Notes: generated by a model not told the origin, from the sequence alone. Shown: positions 25,109 to 33,954, counted from the first letter of the stretch. The stretch is DNA of 64,000 bases from Gastranaerophilus sp944325835 (GCA_963931575.1 OZ007029.1:1426001-1490000), one strand, 5' to 3'. Program-made: numbers and translations.

Positions 25109-25182
25109 CGTGCCTGACGGGACTCAAACCCGTGACCTTTGGCTTCGGAGACCAACGCTCTATTCGACTGAGCTACAGGCAC
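25109..25182 (-). tRNA. tRNA-Arg, anticodon CCG
   Basis: Cloverleaf on the minus strand with acceptor GTGCCTG / CAGGCAC, D-arm AGCTCAGTCGAATAGAGC, anticodon loop CTCCGAA (anticodon CCG, one G-U pair in the stem) and T-arm GGGTTTGAGTCCC. Discriminator G. It sits seven bases from the other tRNA-Arg, so the pair is probably co-transcribed. Confidence 0.9.
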
Positions 25183-25265
25183 ATCTGTTTTTTATTTTAC
25201 AACATAACGTTGAAAAGGCAAGATAAAATATTGATTATTATGTTATCTTAGGTTATATTTACCCT

Positions 25266-27035
25266 ATGAAAACAGAACTTCTTGCACCTGCAAAAAATAA
25301 GCAAACCGCAATCACTGCAATCAATTGCGGCGCTGACGCCGTTTATATCGGCGCTTCAAGTTTCGGTGCAAGAAAAAATGCCCCGAATTCCCTTGATGAT
25401 ATAAAAGAAATTGTAGATTATGCACATAAATTCTATGTAAAAGTTTTTGTAACCCTGAACACAATTCTTACAGATAGCGAACTTCAAGAGGCAAAAGAAC
25501 TTATCCGGAAACTCTATGAAATAGGTGTTGACGCCCTGATTATTCAGGATTTCGGGATTTTGGAACTGGCAAAAAACGGCGAGCTTCCGCCTATTCCGCT
25601 CCATGCCAGCACGCAGTGCGATAACAGAACTCTTGAAAAAGTCATTTTCTTTAAAGAACTCGGGCTTAAACGTGTTATTCTTGCACGCGAACTTTCGCTT
25701 GAACAAATCCGCGAAATTACAAAAAAATTTAAAAATACAGAAATAGAAGTTTTTGTCCACGGGGCGCTGTGCGTAAGCTACAGCGGGCAGTGTTACCTGA
25801 GCCAATTCATCGGCGGGCGTTCCGCAAACAGAGGCGAATGCGCGCAGCCGTGCCGTAAAAAATACTCGCTGGTTGATGAAAACGGGAATTATCTGGCAAA
25901 AAATAAACATCTTCTTTCGCTAAAAGACTTTAACGCCTCAAAACAGTTGAAAAAACTTTGTGAAATAGGTGTTAAATCCTTTAAAATTGAAGGACGTTTA
26001 AAAGATGAAACTTACATAAAAACCGTTGTCAGCTACTACCGCAAGGAACTCGACAAATATTCCTCAAAAACCTCTTCCGGCAGGGTAATAACAGATTTTA
26101 AACCGGTATTAGAAAAGAGTTTTAACCGCGGATTTACTGAATATTTTCTCACCGGACGCGAAAAATGCTTCAACTTCAACACCCCGAAATCTCTCGGAGA
26201 AAAACTCGGAAAAGTAAAAAACACGGGCAAAGATTTCTTTGAACTCGACAGCGGCGTTCAGGTTAACGCTCAGGACGGACTTTGTTTTATGCGCGAGGAC
26301 TTAGAAGGCTTTATGGTAAACAAAGTTATAGGGCGCAAAATCTTTCCTAACCGCATGCCGGCACTCAAAACGGGTGATATCATTTACCGAAATTTTGATT
26401 CACAGTACGAAAAAGAAATACAGAGCGCAAAATTTCTCCGAAAAATCACTGTAGATGTTGAAATTTCGCAAGACGGCATTACCCTCACAGATGAGGACAA
26501 AAACCGCATAAAACTTGAGCTTCCACAGGGTGAAACACCTCAAAACCAGCAGCGTGCGAACGAAACTTTTATTACACAATTCAAGAAAACCGGCGAATCT
26601 GATTTTGAAATCCGGAATTTCAACGTGAATTGCGACCTGCCTTTCCTGCCAATCTCGGTTATAAACGAATTTCGCCGCAGCGCTTTTGAAAGACTTATGG
26701 CAGAAAGATTGAAAAACTACCCGCGCAAAATCCAGAACGCACTTAAAGAAACGATTTTCCCGCAGCAGGAAATGGACTACCGCGCAAATGTTTTGAATGA
26801 AAGCGCTAAAAAATTCTATCTTGACCACTATTGCGAAATCAAAGAGCCGGCATTTGAAGCCGTACAACCTGAACGACAGGCAGAACTTATGCGCACAAAA
26901 CACTGTCTGAAATACGCGTTTGATATCTGTCAATCGCCCGTAAAACTTTTTCTTGAGGATGAAAAAGGCGTAAAATTTCCGCTGGAATTCGACTGCAAGA
27001 ATTGTGAAATGGCGATATTAACCCCTGAAAAATAA
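25266..27035 (+). CDS. Peptidase U32 family protein (RlhA/TrhP-type RNA hydroxylation factor)
   Basis: A 589-residue U32-family protein. The N-terminal part (KTELLAPAKNKQTAITAINCGADAVYIG) is the TIM-barrel start. The U32 signature is EVFVHGALCVSYSGQCYLSQ, followed by GGRSANRGECAQPCRKKY with conserved Cys. The C-terminal ~250 residues form the extra domain of the long subgroup. Members of this subgroup (RlhA, TrhP) are known to hydroxylate 23S rRNA or tRNA, so an RNA-modification role is more likely than proteolysis. It starts ATG 25266 with no strong Shine-Dalgarno. Confidence 0.85.
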   Translation: MKTELLAPAKNKQTAITAINCGADAVYIGASSFGARKNAPNSLDDIKEIVDYAHKFYVKVFVTLNTILTDSELQEAKELIRKLYEIGVDALIIQDFGILELAKNGELPPIPLHASTQCDNRTLEKVIFFKELGLKRVILARELSLEQIREITKKFKNTEIEVFVHGALCVSYSGQCYLSQFIGGRSANRGECAQPCRKKYSLVDENGNYLAKNKHLLSLKDFNASKQLKKLCEIGVKSFKIEGRLKDETYIKTVVSYYRKELDKYSSKTSSGRVITDFKPVLEKSFNRGFTEYFLTGREKCFNFNTPKSLGEKLGKVKNTGKDFFELDSGVQVNAQDGLCFMREDLEGFMVNKVIGRKIFPNRMPALKTGDIIYRNFDSQYEKEIQSAKFLRKITVDVEISQDGITLTDEDKNRIKLELPQGETPQNQQRANETFITQFKKTGESDFEIRNFNVNCDLPFLPISVINEFRRSAFERLMAERLKNYPRKIQNALKETIFPQQEMDYRANVLNESAKKFYLDHYCEIKEPAFEAVQPERQAELMRTKHCLKYAFDICQSPVKLFLEDEKGVKFPLEFDCKNCEMAILTPEK

Positions 27036-27185
27036 AGCAGTTCTCCGTCGCCTGCTTGCCCTGCTCACGCAGGTCAACCCGCGACTACGCTGTCTAATAC
27101 GCCACTCAAAAGTTTCGCTTGCGTGAGCGGGAGTTGCTACGCAACTCATTCACGCCACGTTCCTTATCGCGAAACTTTCTCGGAC
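27034..27185. repeat. Palindromic interspersed repeat, copy 1 (after the U32 gene)
   Basis: Begins at the stop of the U32 gene with AAAGCAGTTCTCCG, runs through GCTGTCTAATACGCCACTCA, and contains the long stem AAAGTTTCGC (27109-27118) / GCGAAACTTT (27169-27178) followed by CTCGGA. A second hairpin nested inside pairs GCGTGAGCGGGAGTTGC with GCAACTCATTCACGC. No gene lies in 27,036-27,428: the stretch is this copy, a spacer (27,186-27,235) and copy 2. Confidence 0.75.
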
Positions 27186-27235
27186 AAAATAACCGCGCCT
27201 CCGGAATTAACCAAAAGCGCGATTTTCCTAAGAAA

Positions 27236-27426
27236 ATAAAGCAGTTCTCCGCCGCACCGCCTCGCTGAACCGCGAGCCGTGGCGTTCCCTCTCGAAAAAC
27301 AGTTCACTGGACTGTTTTTCTCGGCAGAGTGCTGTCTAATACGCCACTCAAAAGACTCGCTTGCGTGAGCGGGAGTTGCACGCAACTCATTCACGCCACG
27401 TTCCTTATCGCGAGTCTTTCTCGGAC
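27236..27426. repeat. Palindromic interspersed repeat, copy 2 (before the tail-fibre genes)
   Basis: Same ends as copy 1 but the terminal stem reads AAAGACTCGC (27351-27360) / GCGAGTCTTT (27410-27419). An extra hairpin AAAAACAGT (27295-27303) / ACTGTTTTT (27311-27319) followed by CTCGG is nested upstream. Where stem bases differ from copy 1 both sides changed together. Confidence 0.75.
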
Positions 27427-27428
27427 AA

Positions 27429-27755
27429 TTATTCTACTGTTTCCCCCAGTTCCGCAAGCCGCGCCCTCAGCGCCTGTGCCTGAGCCTCGTATAGTTCTAT
27501 ATAATCCGTTTCACCTGCACGCAGTGCCCGGATACTCTTTAAATCAAGTTCATCAAGTTCAGCCTTAATTTCACTGATTTCAAGTTGTTTAAGTTCCTCC
27601 GTATCAGGCACGGGGACGACTTTAATTTGAAAACGACGTACGTAATTAACGGATTCTATTTCATCAATAAAGCAATCCCCGCGGTTGTTACACCAATCCG
27701 CAGCTTCCGGAGGATATTCACCTTCAAATATTTGTCCTATATTAAATTCTTCCAT
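27429..27755 (-). CDS. Phage tail-fibre assembly-type protein
   Basis: A 108-residue protein. MEEFNIGQIFEGEYPPEAADWCN near the start is the characteristic opening of small proteins encoded after phage tail fibre genes; the middle has a beta/charged stretch (VNYVRRFQIKVVPVP) and the last 50 residues are a helical hairpin (EISEIKAELDELDLKSIRAL). Start is the ATG at 27755, with GGAG 9 bases upstream inside the first ATG. It is 26 bases downstream of the fibre gene and probably helps fold or attach it. Confidence 0.7.
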   Translation of the reverse strand: MEEFNIGQIFEGEYPPEAADWCNNRGDCFIDEIESVNYVRRFQIKVVPVPDTEELKQLEISEIKAELDELDLKSIRALRAGETDYIELYEAQAQALRARLAELGETVE

Positions 27756-27780
27756 AATAACATTCTCCATTTATTTAATA

Positions 27781-29076
27781 CTACCAGCCTATTGCAAACC
27801 AAAAATAACTTTGAAGTTCCGCATGTCCCGCGAACAGTTTGAAAGAAGTCGTTTTAAGCCCGCCATTAACAGAGGCACTGTTCGCGAAATCCCTAAAATT
27901 GGTATTTGAAAACATCTGGGTAAAAACTCTGTAAGTATTAGTTGTAAAAGGAACCGGCAGGGTCACTGTAATTGCAGTTGTAGAAACTTTTTCAGTAAGT
28001 TCTCCCCACTGAATAATCATACCGTTTGGGAATTTCATATATCCGGAACCCGTCTTGGAAGCTGTGATTTTATATTTTTCAAGCTCCTGAACATCCGGAA
28101 TTCTTAAAACCCGTTTTGGAACAAAATTTGAAATTACACCATTTGTAATTGTCAATTCCGCCAGTGCGACTGATGATTGATGATATGTTGTACCATAAGG
28201 ATGCTTATAAATATAGATATTTTGTACTTCATCATAGCTCATATAAACTGAAGCCGCAAAATATCCGTTTGTATTAATATACTGCGTCGCAATAGGAGCA
28301 GTCACTTCAGTTGTAAACGTTTCTGTTTTCAGTTTTGGCACCGTATACTCTATATTTTTAAGAGTGCCATCCAAATTTCTGTAATCCGGTGCCAGAACTT
28401 TTACATCTTTATCAACCCAGATTGTAGAACCAATATACCCGACACCGTTAAACAGAGTATCTATTGAGGTAATCCCTATATTGGCAGTTGTTGAAGTTAT
28501 AGCAAGCGGAAACGAAATATTAACAGTGTCCACAGTACCATTATCGTAATTTGTTACAATATTCTTCGACGGATTATAATTTATACCGTTAAACCCTGCT
28601 GCAACAGAAGTCGTTGATGTATTCTGCCCTCTTCTGAACAAAGTATTACTTTCAGGAGAATAATAGAGCATACAAACATTTGTTGTAGTTGTTTCAGTAT
28701 ATGTAACATCATTCTCAATCGTAACATATTCATATTTCGGAGTAAGTCCGTCTGTATCAAGCCCGTCAGGCACTATCACGACAGAACCGGCTTTCAGAGT
28801 TAAAGTCCCGTTATTCAGTTCTAATTTTATACGCTGCGGTATAGACAGAATACAATTTGTTATATTATTACAGTTAGATAAATCCGTTTCAAGTTTTCCG
28901 CCGAGGGATTCATCAAGACACTCTTCCATTTCGGAGTGAAAATCTTCTATAGATTCACTGGTAAATGTTTTTCCGTCCTCAACCGCCTGCGCAAGTGCTA
29001 TAAAGTTTGCATTAACTTCACTTGCCATAGCTTTTGTACCGGGGACAAAGGAATAAGGTATTAAAGAATTAGCCAT
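27781..29076 (-). CDS. Phage tail-fibre-like protein
   Basis: A 431-residue protein, start ATG 29076 with AGAAAGG upstream. The N-terminal ~60 residues (IPYSFVPGTKAMASEVNANFIALAQAV) resemble the phage structural module that anchors a fibre. The middle is Thr/Asn/Ser-rich beta structure. The last 90 residues (SGYMKFPNGMIIQWGELTEK, TLPVPFTTNTYRVFTQ, YFWFAIGW) match the gp53-like C-terminal receptor-binding domain. There are no capsid, tail tube, or tape-measure genes nearby, so this is either a remnant or a domesticated host-range module. Palindromic repeats lie on both sides. Confidence 0.8.
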   Translation of the reverse strand: MANSLIPYSFVPGTKAMASEVNANFIALAQAVEDGKTFTSESIEDFHSEMEECLDESLGGKLETDLSNCNNITNCILSIPQRIKLELNNGTLTLKAGSVVIVPDGLDTDGLTPKYEYVTIENDVTYTETTTTNVCMLYYSPESNTLFRRGQNTSTTSVAAGFNGINYNPSKNIVTNYDNGTVDTVNISFPLAITSTTANIGITSIDTLFNGVGYIGSTIWVDKDVKVLAPDYRNLDGTLKNIEYTVPKLKTETFTTEVTAPIATQYINTNGYFAASVYMSYDEVQNIYIYKHPYGTTYHQSSVALAELTITNGVISNFVPKRVLRIPDVQELEKYKITASKTGSGYMKFPNGMIIQWGELTEKVSTTAITVTLPVPFTTNTYRVFTQMFSNTNFRDFANSASVNGGLKTTSFKLFAGHAELQSYFWFAIGW

Positions 29077-29162
29077 AAAAACCTTTCTGACTAATTTAAC
29101 GAAACCAAAATGCACACTAAATTAATATAGCAGACTTTTTGACTGTTAGCAATTCCCCAAAA

Positions 29163-29212
29163 TTGGCTACACAAATTTGCGTAGCCAAATCTGCGTCCCC
29201 AAATTTGGGGAC
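29163..29212. repeat. Two adjacent long palindromes
   Basis: A 26-bp nearly perfect palindrome, TTGGCTAC-A-CAAATTTG-C-GTAGCCAA (29163-29188), is followed six bases later by an 18-bp perfect one, GTCCCCAAATTTGGGGAC (29195-29212). They share the AAATTT centre. They sit between the 3' end of pheA and the start of the tail-fibre gene and could terminate pheA transcription, though no U-run follows on the minus strand. Confidence 0.6.
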
Positions 29213-29222
29213 ATAAAAATGC

Positions 29223-30101
29223 CTACACATTTGCCACGGTATCTATATAATAGGACCCTAAAAATCTGAAAAATGTTGTCTTTTGACGCATTTCTTCCAC
29301 AGTTCTGAGGATTTGATTGCTGTTTGTGTGCCCGTCAAAACTTACAATAAAAATATATTCGCCAAATTTATGCTTGGAGGGACGCGACGAAATATATGAA
29401 AGATTTATATTATTATTCCGGAAAATCTCGAGAACATCCAGCAGCGCCCCCGGCTTGTTTTCCGTTGAAAACGCCAGAGAGGACTGCATCCCCCTTGCAA
29501 AAGGCGCATCACAATCGCCTATCAGAATAAAGCGCGTACTATTTGATTTATCATCATTAATATTTTCTCTCAGAATATTCAGCCGGTATATGCTTGCCAG
29601 TTTCTTACTTCCGATTGCCGCATAAGTAAGGTTATAATTAGACAGACTTCTAGCGGCCTCTGCCGTACTGGAAGCCTCTATAGTTTCAATACGGTAAGGC
29701 ATTTCAGTGTGGATAAAATTCTGGCACTGCGCAAGCGCCTGCGGATGCGATATTATTCCGCCGGTTATGCTGTAAAACTCCGTTGTACGCGCTAACAAAC
29801 AATGCTCAATCGGCATTATCACTTCCGAAAGAATTTTGATATTCGGGTTTTGTAATTTGATTAAATTATCAAGAGTTTCTCTGACAGCGCCCTCAATAGA
29901 ATTTTCGACCGGCAAAACCCCGAGAGTATTCGGCGTTGAATCAACAAATTCCATAACCTGACGGATTGTCTTATGTTCCGCCGGACGCCCCCGCAAATTG
30001 TATTTATCCACAAAATAATCCGCCGCCATTTCTGTATAAGAACCGCTCGGCCCGAGATATGCTATATTTTCGATATTATCAAAATTAAAACCCGATTTCA
30101 T
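29223..30101 (-). CDS. pheA: Prephenate dehydratase
   Basis: A 292-residue monofunctional prephenate dehydratase, catalysing decarboxylation and dehydration of prephenate to phenylpyruvate in phenylalanine synthesis. Features: IAYLGPSGSYTEMAADYF start; NSIEGAV (substrate-binding); SHPQALAQC; SSTAEAAR; LTYAAIGSKKLASIY; STRFILIG motif (TRF, catalytic Thr); then an ACT domain (SLAFSTENKPGALLDVLEIF, ISSRPSKHKFGEYIFIVSF) for feedback by Phe. The SRP position is Ser instead of the usual Glu of ESRP. Start ATG 30101, overlapping the region upstream of the divergently oriented mutase. Confidence 0.92.
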   Translation of the reverse strand: MKSGFNFDNIENIAYLGPSGSYTEMAADYFVDKYNLRGRPAEHKTIRQVMEFVDSTPNTLGVLPVENSIEGAVRETLDNLIKLQNPNIKILSEVIMPIEHCLLARTTEFYSITGGIISHPQALAQCQNFIHTEMPYRIETIEASSTAEAARSLSNYNLTYAAIGSKKLASIYRLNILRENINDDKSNSTRFILIGDCDAPFARGMQSSLAFSTENKPGALLDVLEIFRNNNINLSYISSRPSKHKFGEYIFIVSFDGHTNSNQILRTVEEMRQKTTFFRFLGSYYIDTVANV

Positions 30102-30137
30102 ATTTGTATTATAATAGAAATCAAAAAAGAGGGCAAG

Positions 30138-31523
30138 ATGAAAAATGTGATTAAATTTGGCACAGACGGCTGGCGCGCGATTACGGATAAAGATTTTACG
30201 GAAGAAAATGTCAAAACCGCGGTTCAGGCGATTGCAAAATATATTTTTGAAGATTTCGGCGCAGAAAAAAAGATTATTATCGGCTATGACCCGCGCCGCG
30301 AAGCTGATTTCTTTGCAAAACGGGCAGCAGAATTTTTAAAATCTCTGGGTTATCAGGTGTTATTGAGCGAACGCATAATCCCGACACCGGTTCTGGCTTT
30401 TCAGGCAAAAGAGCTTAACGCCTGCGCCTTAATGTTCACAGCCTCGCATAATCCGCCGGAATATCTGGGGTTAAAGTTCATCCCTGACTACGCCGGCCCT
30501 GCGACAAGCGATATTACAGATAAAATAATGTCAAATCTCGGCAAAAATTTTGAACCGTTCAGCCCGAACGGCACCCTTAAAACCGTTGACTTTTCACACC
30601 CGTATTTTAAGCATCTTGAAACACTGGTTGATTTTGACAAAATCAAAACGAATTCCCCAAAAATTATTTTTGACGGGCTTTATTCCGCAACTATCGGCTA
30701 TTTTGATAAAATTTTGCAAATGCACGGGATAGAATTCGAATCCCTCCACCTCCACTATGATGTAAATTTTGGCGGCGGCATGCCGGAACCAAAACCAAAA
30801 TATCTAAAGGAATTGATTGAAAAAGTTAAATCGGCACACGGAGCTGTCGGGTTCGCAAATGACGGGGACGGCGACAGATTCGGCGTCATAAATGAAAACG
30901 GCGAATACGTAACGCCAAACGAGATTATCGGAATTTTACTACTTCACCTGAAAAAACATAAAAATTATAAAGGTGCGCTTGTAAAAACAGTCGGCGCAAG
31001 TCTTATGCTGAATATTCTGGCAGAAAAACTCGGCGTTGAACTCATTGAAACCGCTGTTGGTTTTAAACATGTAGGCGAAGCAATGAGAAAATTCAATCCG
31101 ATTATTGCAGGTGAAGAAAGCGGAGGATTAAGTATTCAAAACCATATTCCGGAAAAAGACGGCATCCTCGCAAACCTTCTTGTACTGGAAGCCATGGCTT
31201 ATGAAAACAAACCCCTCACACAGCTTCAACAAGACCTCAAAAAACTTGTAGGAAAAGAATTTGTTAACGACAGAATTGATAAACATCTTGAAAACTTTGA
31301 TGAAGTAAAACCGTTTTTACAAAAAGTCAAGGCACTAACGGCTCTCGGGGATTTAAAAGTTTCAAAAACAGATCTTACAGACGGAGTGAAACTCTTCTTT
31401 GAGGACGACGAAAGCTGGATTTTAGTCCGCCCGAGCGGAACAGAACCGCTGCTTAGAATATATTTTGAAACAACAACACAAGAAAAAATGGCTTACCTTC
31501 AAAAGGAAATGGCAGAGATTTAG
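30138..31523 (+). CDS. Phosphoglucomutase/phosphomannomutase family protein
   Basis: A 461-residue member of the alpha-D-phosphohexomutase family. The phosphoserine loop is TASHNPPEY (Ser103), the Mg loop DGDGDR (242-247), the sugar-specificity loop GEESGGLS, and the phosphate-binding RPSGTEPLLRIY is near the end. GEESGG suggests a glucose/mannose-type rather than GlcN-type mutase. Start ATG 30138 follows GAGGGCAAG. It interconverts hexose-1-P and hexose-6-P, feeding nucleotide sugars. Divergent from pheA. Confidence 0.9.
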   Translation: MKNVIKFGTDGWRAITDKDFTEENVKTAVQAIAKYIFEDFGAEKKIIIGYDPRREADFFAKRAAEFLKSLGYQVLLSERIIPTPVLAFQAKELNACALMFTASHNPPEYLGLKFIPDYAGPATSDITDKIMSNLGKNFEPFSPNGTLKTVDFSHPYFKHLETLVDFDKIKTNSPKIIFDGLYSATIGYFDKILQMHGIEFESLHLHYDVNFGGGMPEPKPKYLKELIEKVKSAHGAVGFANDGDGDRFGVINENGEYVTPNEIIGILLLHLKKHKNYKGALVKTVGASLMLNILAEKLGVELIETAVGFKHVGEAMRKFNPIIAGEESGGLSIQNHIPEKDGILANLLVLEAMAYENKPLTQLQQDLKKLVGKEFVNDRIDKHLENFDEVKPFLQKVKALTALGDLKVSKTDLTDGVKLFFEDDESWILVRPSGTEPLLRIYFETTTQEKMAYLQKEMAEI

Positions 31524-32084
31524 TTACCAGTCCTCAGAGCCAAAAGGTTTATATTTTTCAATATATTGCAGGCATCGGGTTTCCATTTTGTTAAGGCGCT
31601 CAATTGTACCTTTATCCTCAGCTTTCATACGCATTATTTTAATATCAAGAAGCTCTTCTTTAGCTTTGCGCACTTTTGCTTTAACTTTTTCCCGCGCCAT
31701 AAAAGAATATCCTTCATACGAACAATCCTGAGGCAAAATTATAAACTCATTTTTCGGATACTGCCGGCAAAATTTCGGACGTCTTTCATAAACTTTACAA
31801 AGATTATTTTCGTCAATATGGCGGCAATAATAAAAATGAGTATCTGCGCCATACATTCTTTTGTTATATTCACAGATTGCACTCACGGCTGCCGTATCAA
31901 TATCCAGCGCATCTTTTTTGGAAACATAGGGTACAAAAAGTTTTAAAAAATTCACAGCCACACTGTCACCGTTCTTTGACTCTTCATACAATTCTTCATA
32001 CGATTTTAACGAGTAAATTAAACGACAACACTTTCCGCATTTTTTACATATATTTTTTTCGCCCAGAATATCAGACATATTCAA
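31524..32084 (-). CDS. YkgJ-family cysteine-cluster protein
   Basis: A 186-residue protein with the CxxCxxCC cluster KKCGKCCRLI (Cys13, Cys16, Cys19, Cys20) and a second cluster YERRPKFCRQYP further on, plus HFYYCRHIDENNLCKVY in between. YkgJ-type proteins bind a metal or Fe-S centre; their function is not settled. It converges with the mutase gene, with no gap. Confidence 0.82.
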   Translation of the reverse strand: MNMSDILGEKNICKKCGKCCRLIYSLKSYEELYEESKNGDSVAVNFLKLFVPYVSKKDALDIDTAAVSAICEYNKRMYGADTHFYYCRHIDENNLCKVYERRPKFCRQYPKNEFIILPQDCSYEGYSFMAREKVKAKVRKAKEELLDIKIMRMKAEDKGTIERLNKMETRCLQYIEKYKPFGSEDW

Positions 32085-32188
32085 TATTATACTTTATAAT
32101 TTTCAGTTTCAAAAATCGTTACATTTCTTTAATATTTAGCAATAATCTTAGCGGCAAAAACTTTATATTCTTAGAAGGTTATAATTTT

Positions 32189-33088
32189 ATGCAAAATTCA
32201 GTAGTAGGACAACCCCCGATACCGCAAGCGGTAACATCAACATATAATAAACCCGCGGTTCAGCAGCCGGCAGCACAGCCCGCGCCGCATCAGGCAGTAC
32301 AGCCTCAAGCAGCCGTGCAGCAAAATTATGCAACTCCGCCGGCAGTTTCGCCAACACCGGCACCTGCATGCCAGCAGATTTACCCTCAAGCTCCGGCAAA
32401 TTATAACATAGCTCCGCAGCAACAATCCGTTCAGGTTCCGAACTACTCAGGAGTTAATATTCAGATTTTTAACCCGTCAGTAACGCCTCCGGGCGGAATG
32501 GCTCCGGTTTATAACGTAAATGCACCTTCTTATCAGACAGGTGCCCAACCGCAAAGCTATCCGGCAAATTATTATACACAGCAGCTTGCAAAACCCGCTG
32601 AAGATACAACAAAAAACATAACAAATACAACAAATAATACAACGAACAATATTGATAACTCAAAGAAAACAGAAAAACGCAAAATTGTTCAGCTGACAGA
32701 TGATTACATAAAAAATCTTGAAAATTATCTGAACAGTCAGGATAAAGAATTGCGTTATATGGGTGCAAAAGAAGTAATTGCACGTCTTGAAGAGGACGAA
32801 AGTCGAAAAGACGACAAAGCCCTCAACGCATTAATCAATAAAATGCTTCAAGACCCTTATTCAAAAGTCAGATTTCTTGCAATGGCAGCCCTTCAATCCA
32901 GAATGGCAACCGGCGATAACCTGACAGTCCAGCTCTTAACTAATATGCAAAATTCAAGCTCCGGCTACGGTCAGGATTCCCTGATGGCATCAGATATCCT
33001 CCTGAAAATGGCAGGACAAACCGTTGAAAAAGAATTTGAAGTAAAAAATGACAAAAAAGCAGACAAAACAACGTCAGATAAAAAATAG
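32189..33088 (+). CDS. Pro/Gln/Ala-rich protein with HEAT-like C-terminus
   Basis: A 299-residue protein (ATG 32189, AAGG upstream). Residues 1-130 are low complexity, rich in Pro, Gln, Ala and Tyr, with no ordered fold expected. An Asn/Thr patch (TTKNITNTTNNTTNN) links to a C-terminal helical region (180-285) with HEAT-type pairs: YLNSQDKELRYMGAKEVIARLEED, ALINKMLQDPYSKVRFLAMAALQS. This disordered-plus-helical-repeat plan suits a cell-surface or scaffolding protein. I recognise no family; its partner is probably the membrane protein encoded 14 bases downstream. Confidence 0.6.
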   Translation: MQNSVVGQPPIPQAVTSTYNKPAVQQPAAQPAPHQAVQPQAAVQQNYATPPAVSPTPAPACQQIYPQAPANYNIAPQQQSVQVPNYSGVNIQIFNPSVTPPGGMAPVYNVNAPSYQTGAQPQSYPANYYTQQLAKPAEDTTKNITNTTNNTTNNIDNSKKTEKRKIVQLTDDYIKNLENYLNSQDKELRYMGAKEVIARLEEDESRKDDKALNALINKMLQDPYSKVRFLAMAALQSRMATGDNLTVQLLTNMQNSSSGYGQDSLMASDILLKMAGQTVEKEFEVKNDKKADKTTSDKK

Positions 33089-33101
33089 GATGACATAACC
33101 G

Positions 33102-33605
33102 ATGAAAATCTTGTCAAAACTAAAAAACGGATGTAACAATTCCGTATCCAAAGTAAAAAACAACTACGGTAAATATCTCGCAAAAACCGTGGCAGTAGGA
33201 GCTTTGGGTATGATAGGTTATGACGCACATATTTTAGGCCTGCTTCAATCAGACTGCTATTCCCAAACCCGTGATGCAGAAGCCTGCATAAAAGCAGCGA
33301 CCAACTCAATGTATCTTTCTAACCCCAGCGCTATAAATTCAAAATTGAAAACAGGAGTTCTTCATCTGGAAATGGAAGAGAACTGGAGAAGTTTTATAAA
33401 TTCCACAATCGGATATTTTAAGGGCGTCGGGACCTCACTGATTTCTAACGTAATCCCGCTGGGACTGGGACTAATGACGGTAATTGCAGGCAAAAAGCCC
33501 GTTGTCAAGACAGGCGGCTGGCTGTTAGGAATTTACGGAACAGTATCACTATTCAAGGATGTTCTGGGTTTCGGGCAGCCTAAGGACCTGAATAGAAGAT
33601 TTTAA
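33102..33605 (+). CDS. Hypothetical membrane protein
   Basis: A 167-residue protein with two probable membrane segments (residues 24-46 and about 108-130) separated by a soluble region with Cys pairs (DCYSQTRDAEACIKAATNS). The Lys-rich start and end suggest both termini are inside. It lies 13 bases after the Pro/Gln-rich gene on the same strand, so the two likely form an operon. No family recognised. Confidence 0.55.
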   Translation: MKILSKLKNGCNNSVSKVKNNYGKYLAKTVAVGALGMIGYDAHILGLLQSDCYSQTRDAEACIKAATNSMYLSNPSAINSKLKTGVLHLEMEENWRSFINSTIGYFKGVGTSLISNVIPLGLGLMTVIAGKKPVVKTGGWLLGIYGTVSLFKDVLGFGQPKDLNRRF

Positions 33606-33666
33606 AAATTTCGCTTGCAAAATTGGGAAAAAGATGTTATATTAGAACAACAAATTTAAGGAGAAT

Positions 33667-33831
33667 ATGATGAAAAATACATTTGCCCAATGCAGAGAGT
33701 TACTCTCTGACAAACGTCGTCTTGCTGCACTCAAAAGAGCATTACTGAAAAAATGCCGCCAAAGAAACATTTTTGACCGGTGGAAGGTACATTCCTCAAC
33801 TGCCGCAATCGGATGTGAATTTGATATATAA
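33667..33831 (+). CDS. Small basic protein, 54 residues
   Basis: A short frame from ATG 33667 with AAGGAG 4-8 bases upstream; it may start at the adjacent ATG 33670. The central segment LLSDKRRLAALKRALLKKCRQRNIF is strongly basic and helical, the end DRWKVHSSTAAIGCEFDI. The good ribosome-binding site and a terminator right after support it. Its charge would suit RNA or ribosome binding; unproven. Confidence 0.55.
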   Translation: MMKNTFAQCRELLSDKRRLAALKRALLKKCRQRNIFDRWKVHSSTAAIGCEFDI

Positions 33832-33837
33832 AAAACT

Positions 33838-33863
33838 CAGACCGGCTATATTTAACCGGTCTG
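33838..33863 (+). terminator. Terminator-like hairpin
   Basis: CAGACCGG (33838-33845) pairs perfectly with CCGGTCTG (33856-33863) around a ten-base loop. The following AAATATTTAAT is only a weak U-run, so termination may be partial. It ends the transcript of the 54-residue gene. Confidence 0.55.
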
Positions 33864-33954
33864 AAATATTTAATAGCAAAAATAAAATACTTTTATACTT
33901 AATAAAATTACAAAATATCTTGAAAAAATAAATAATTAGTGTAAAATTAACATT

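Noticed and set aside
25356..25910. Minus-strand frame opposite the U32 gene
   Set aside because: Composition mirrors the U32 coding strand and it has no start signal.
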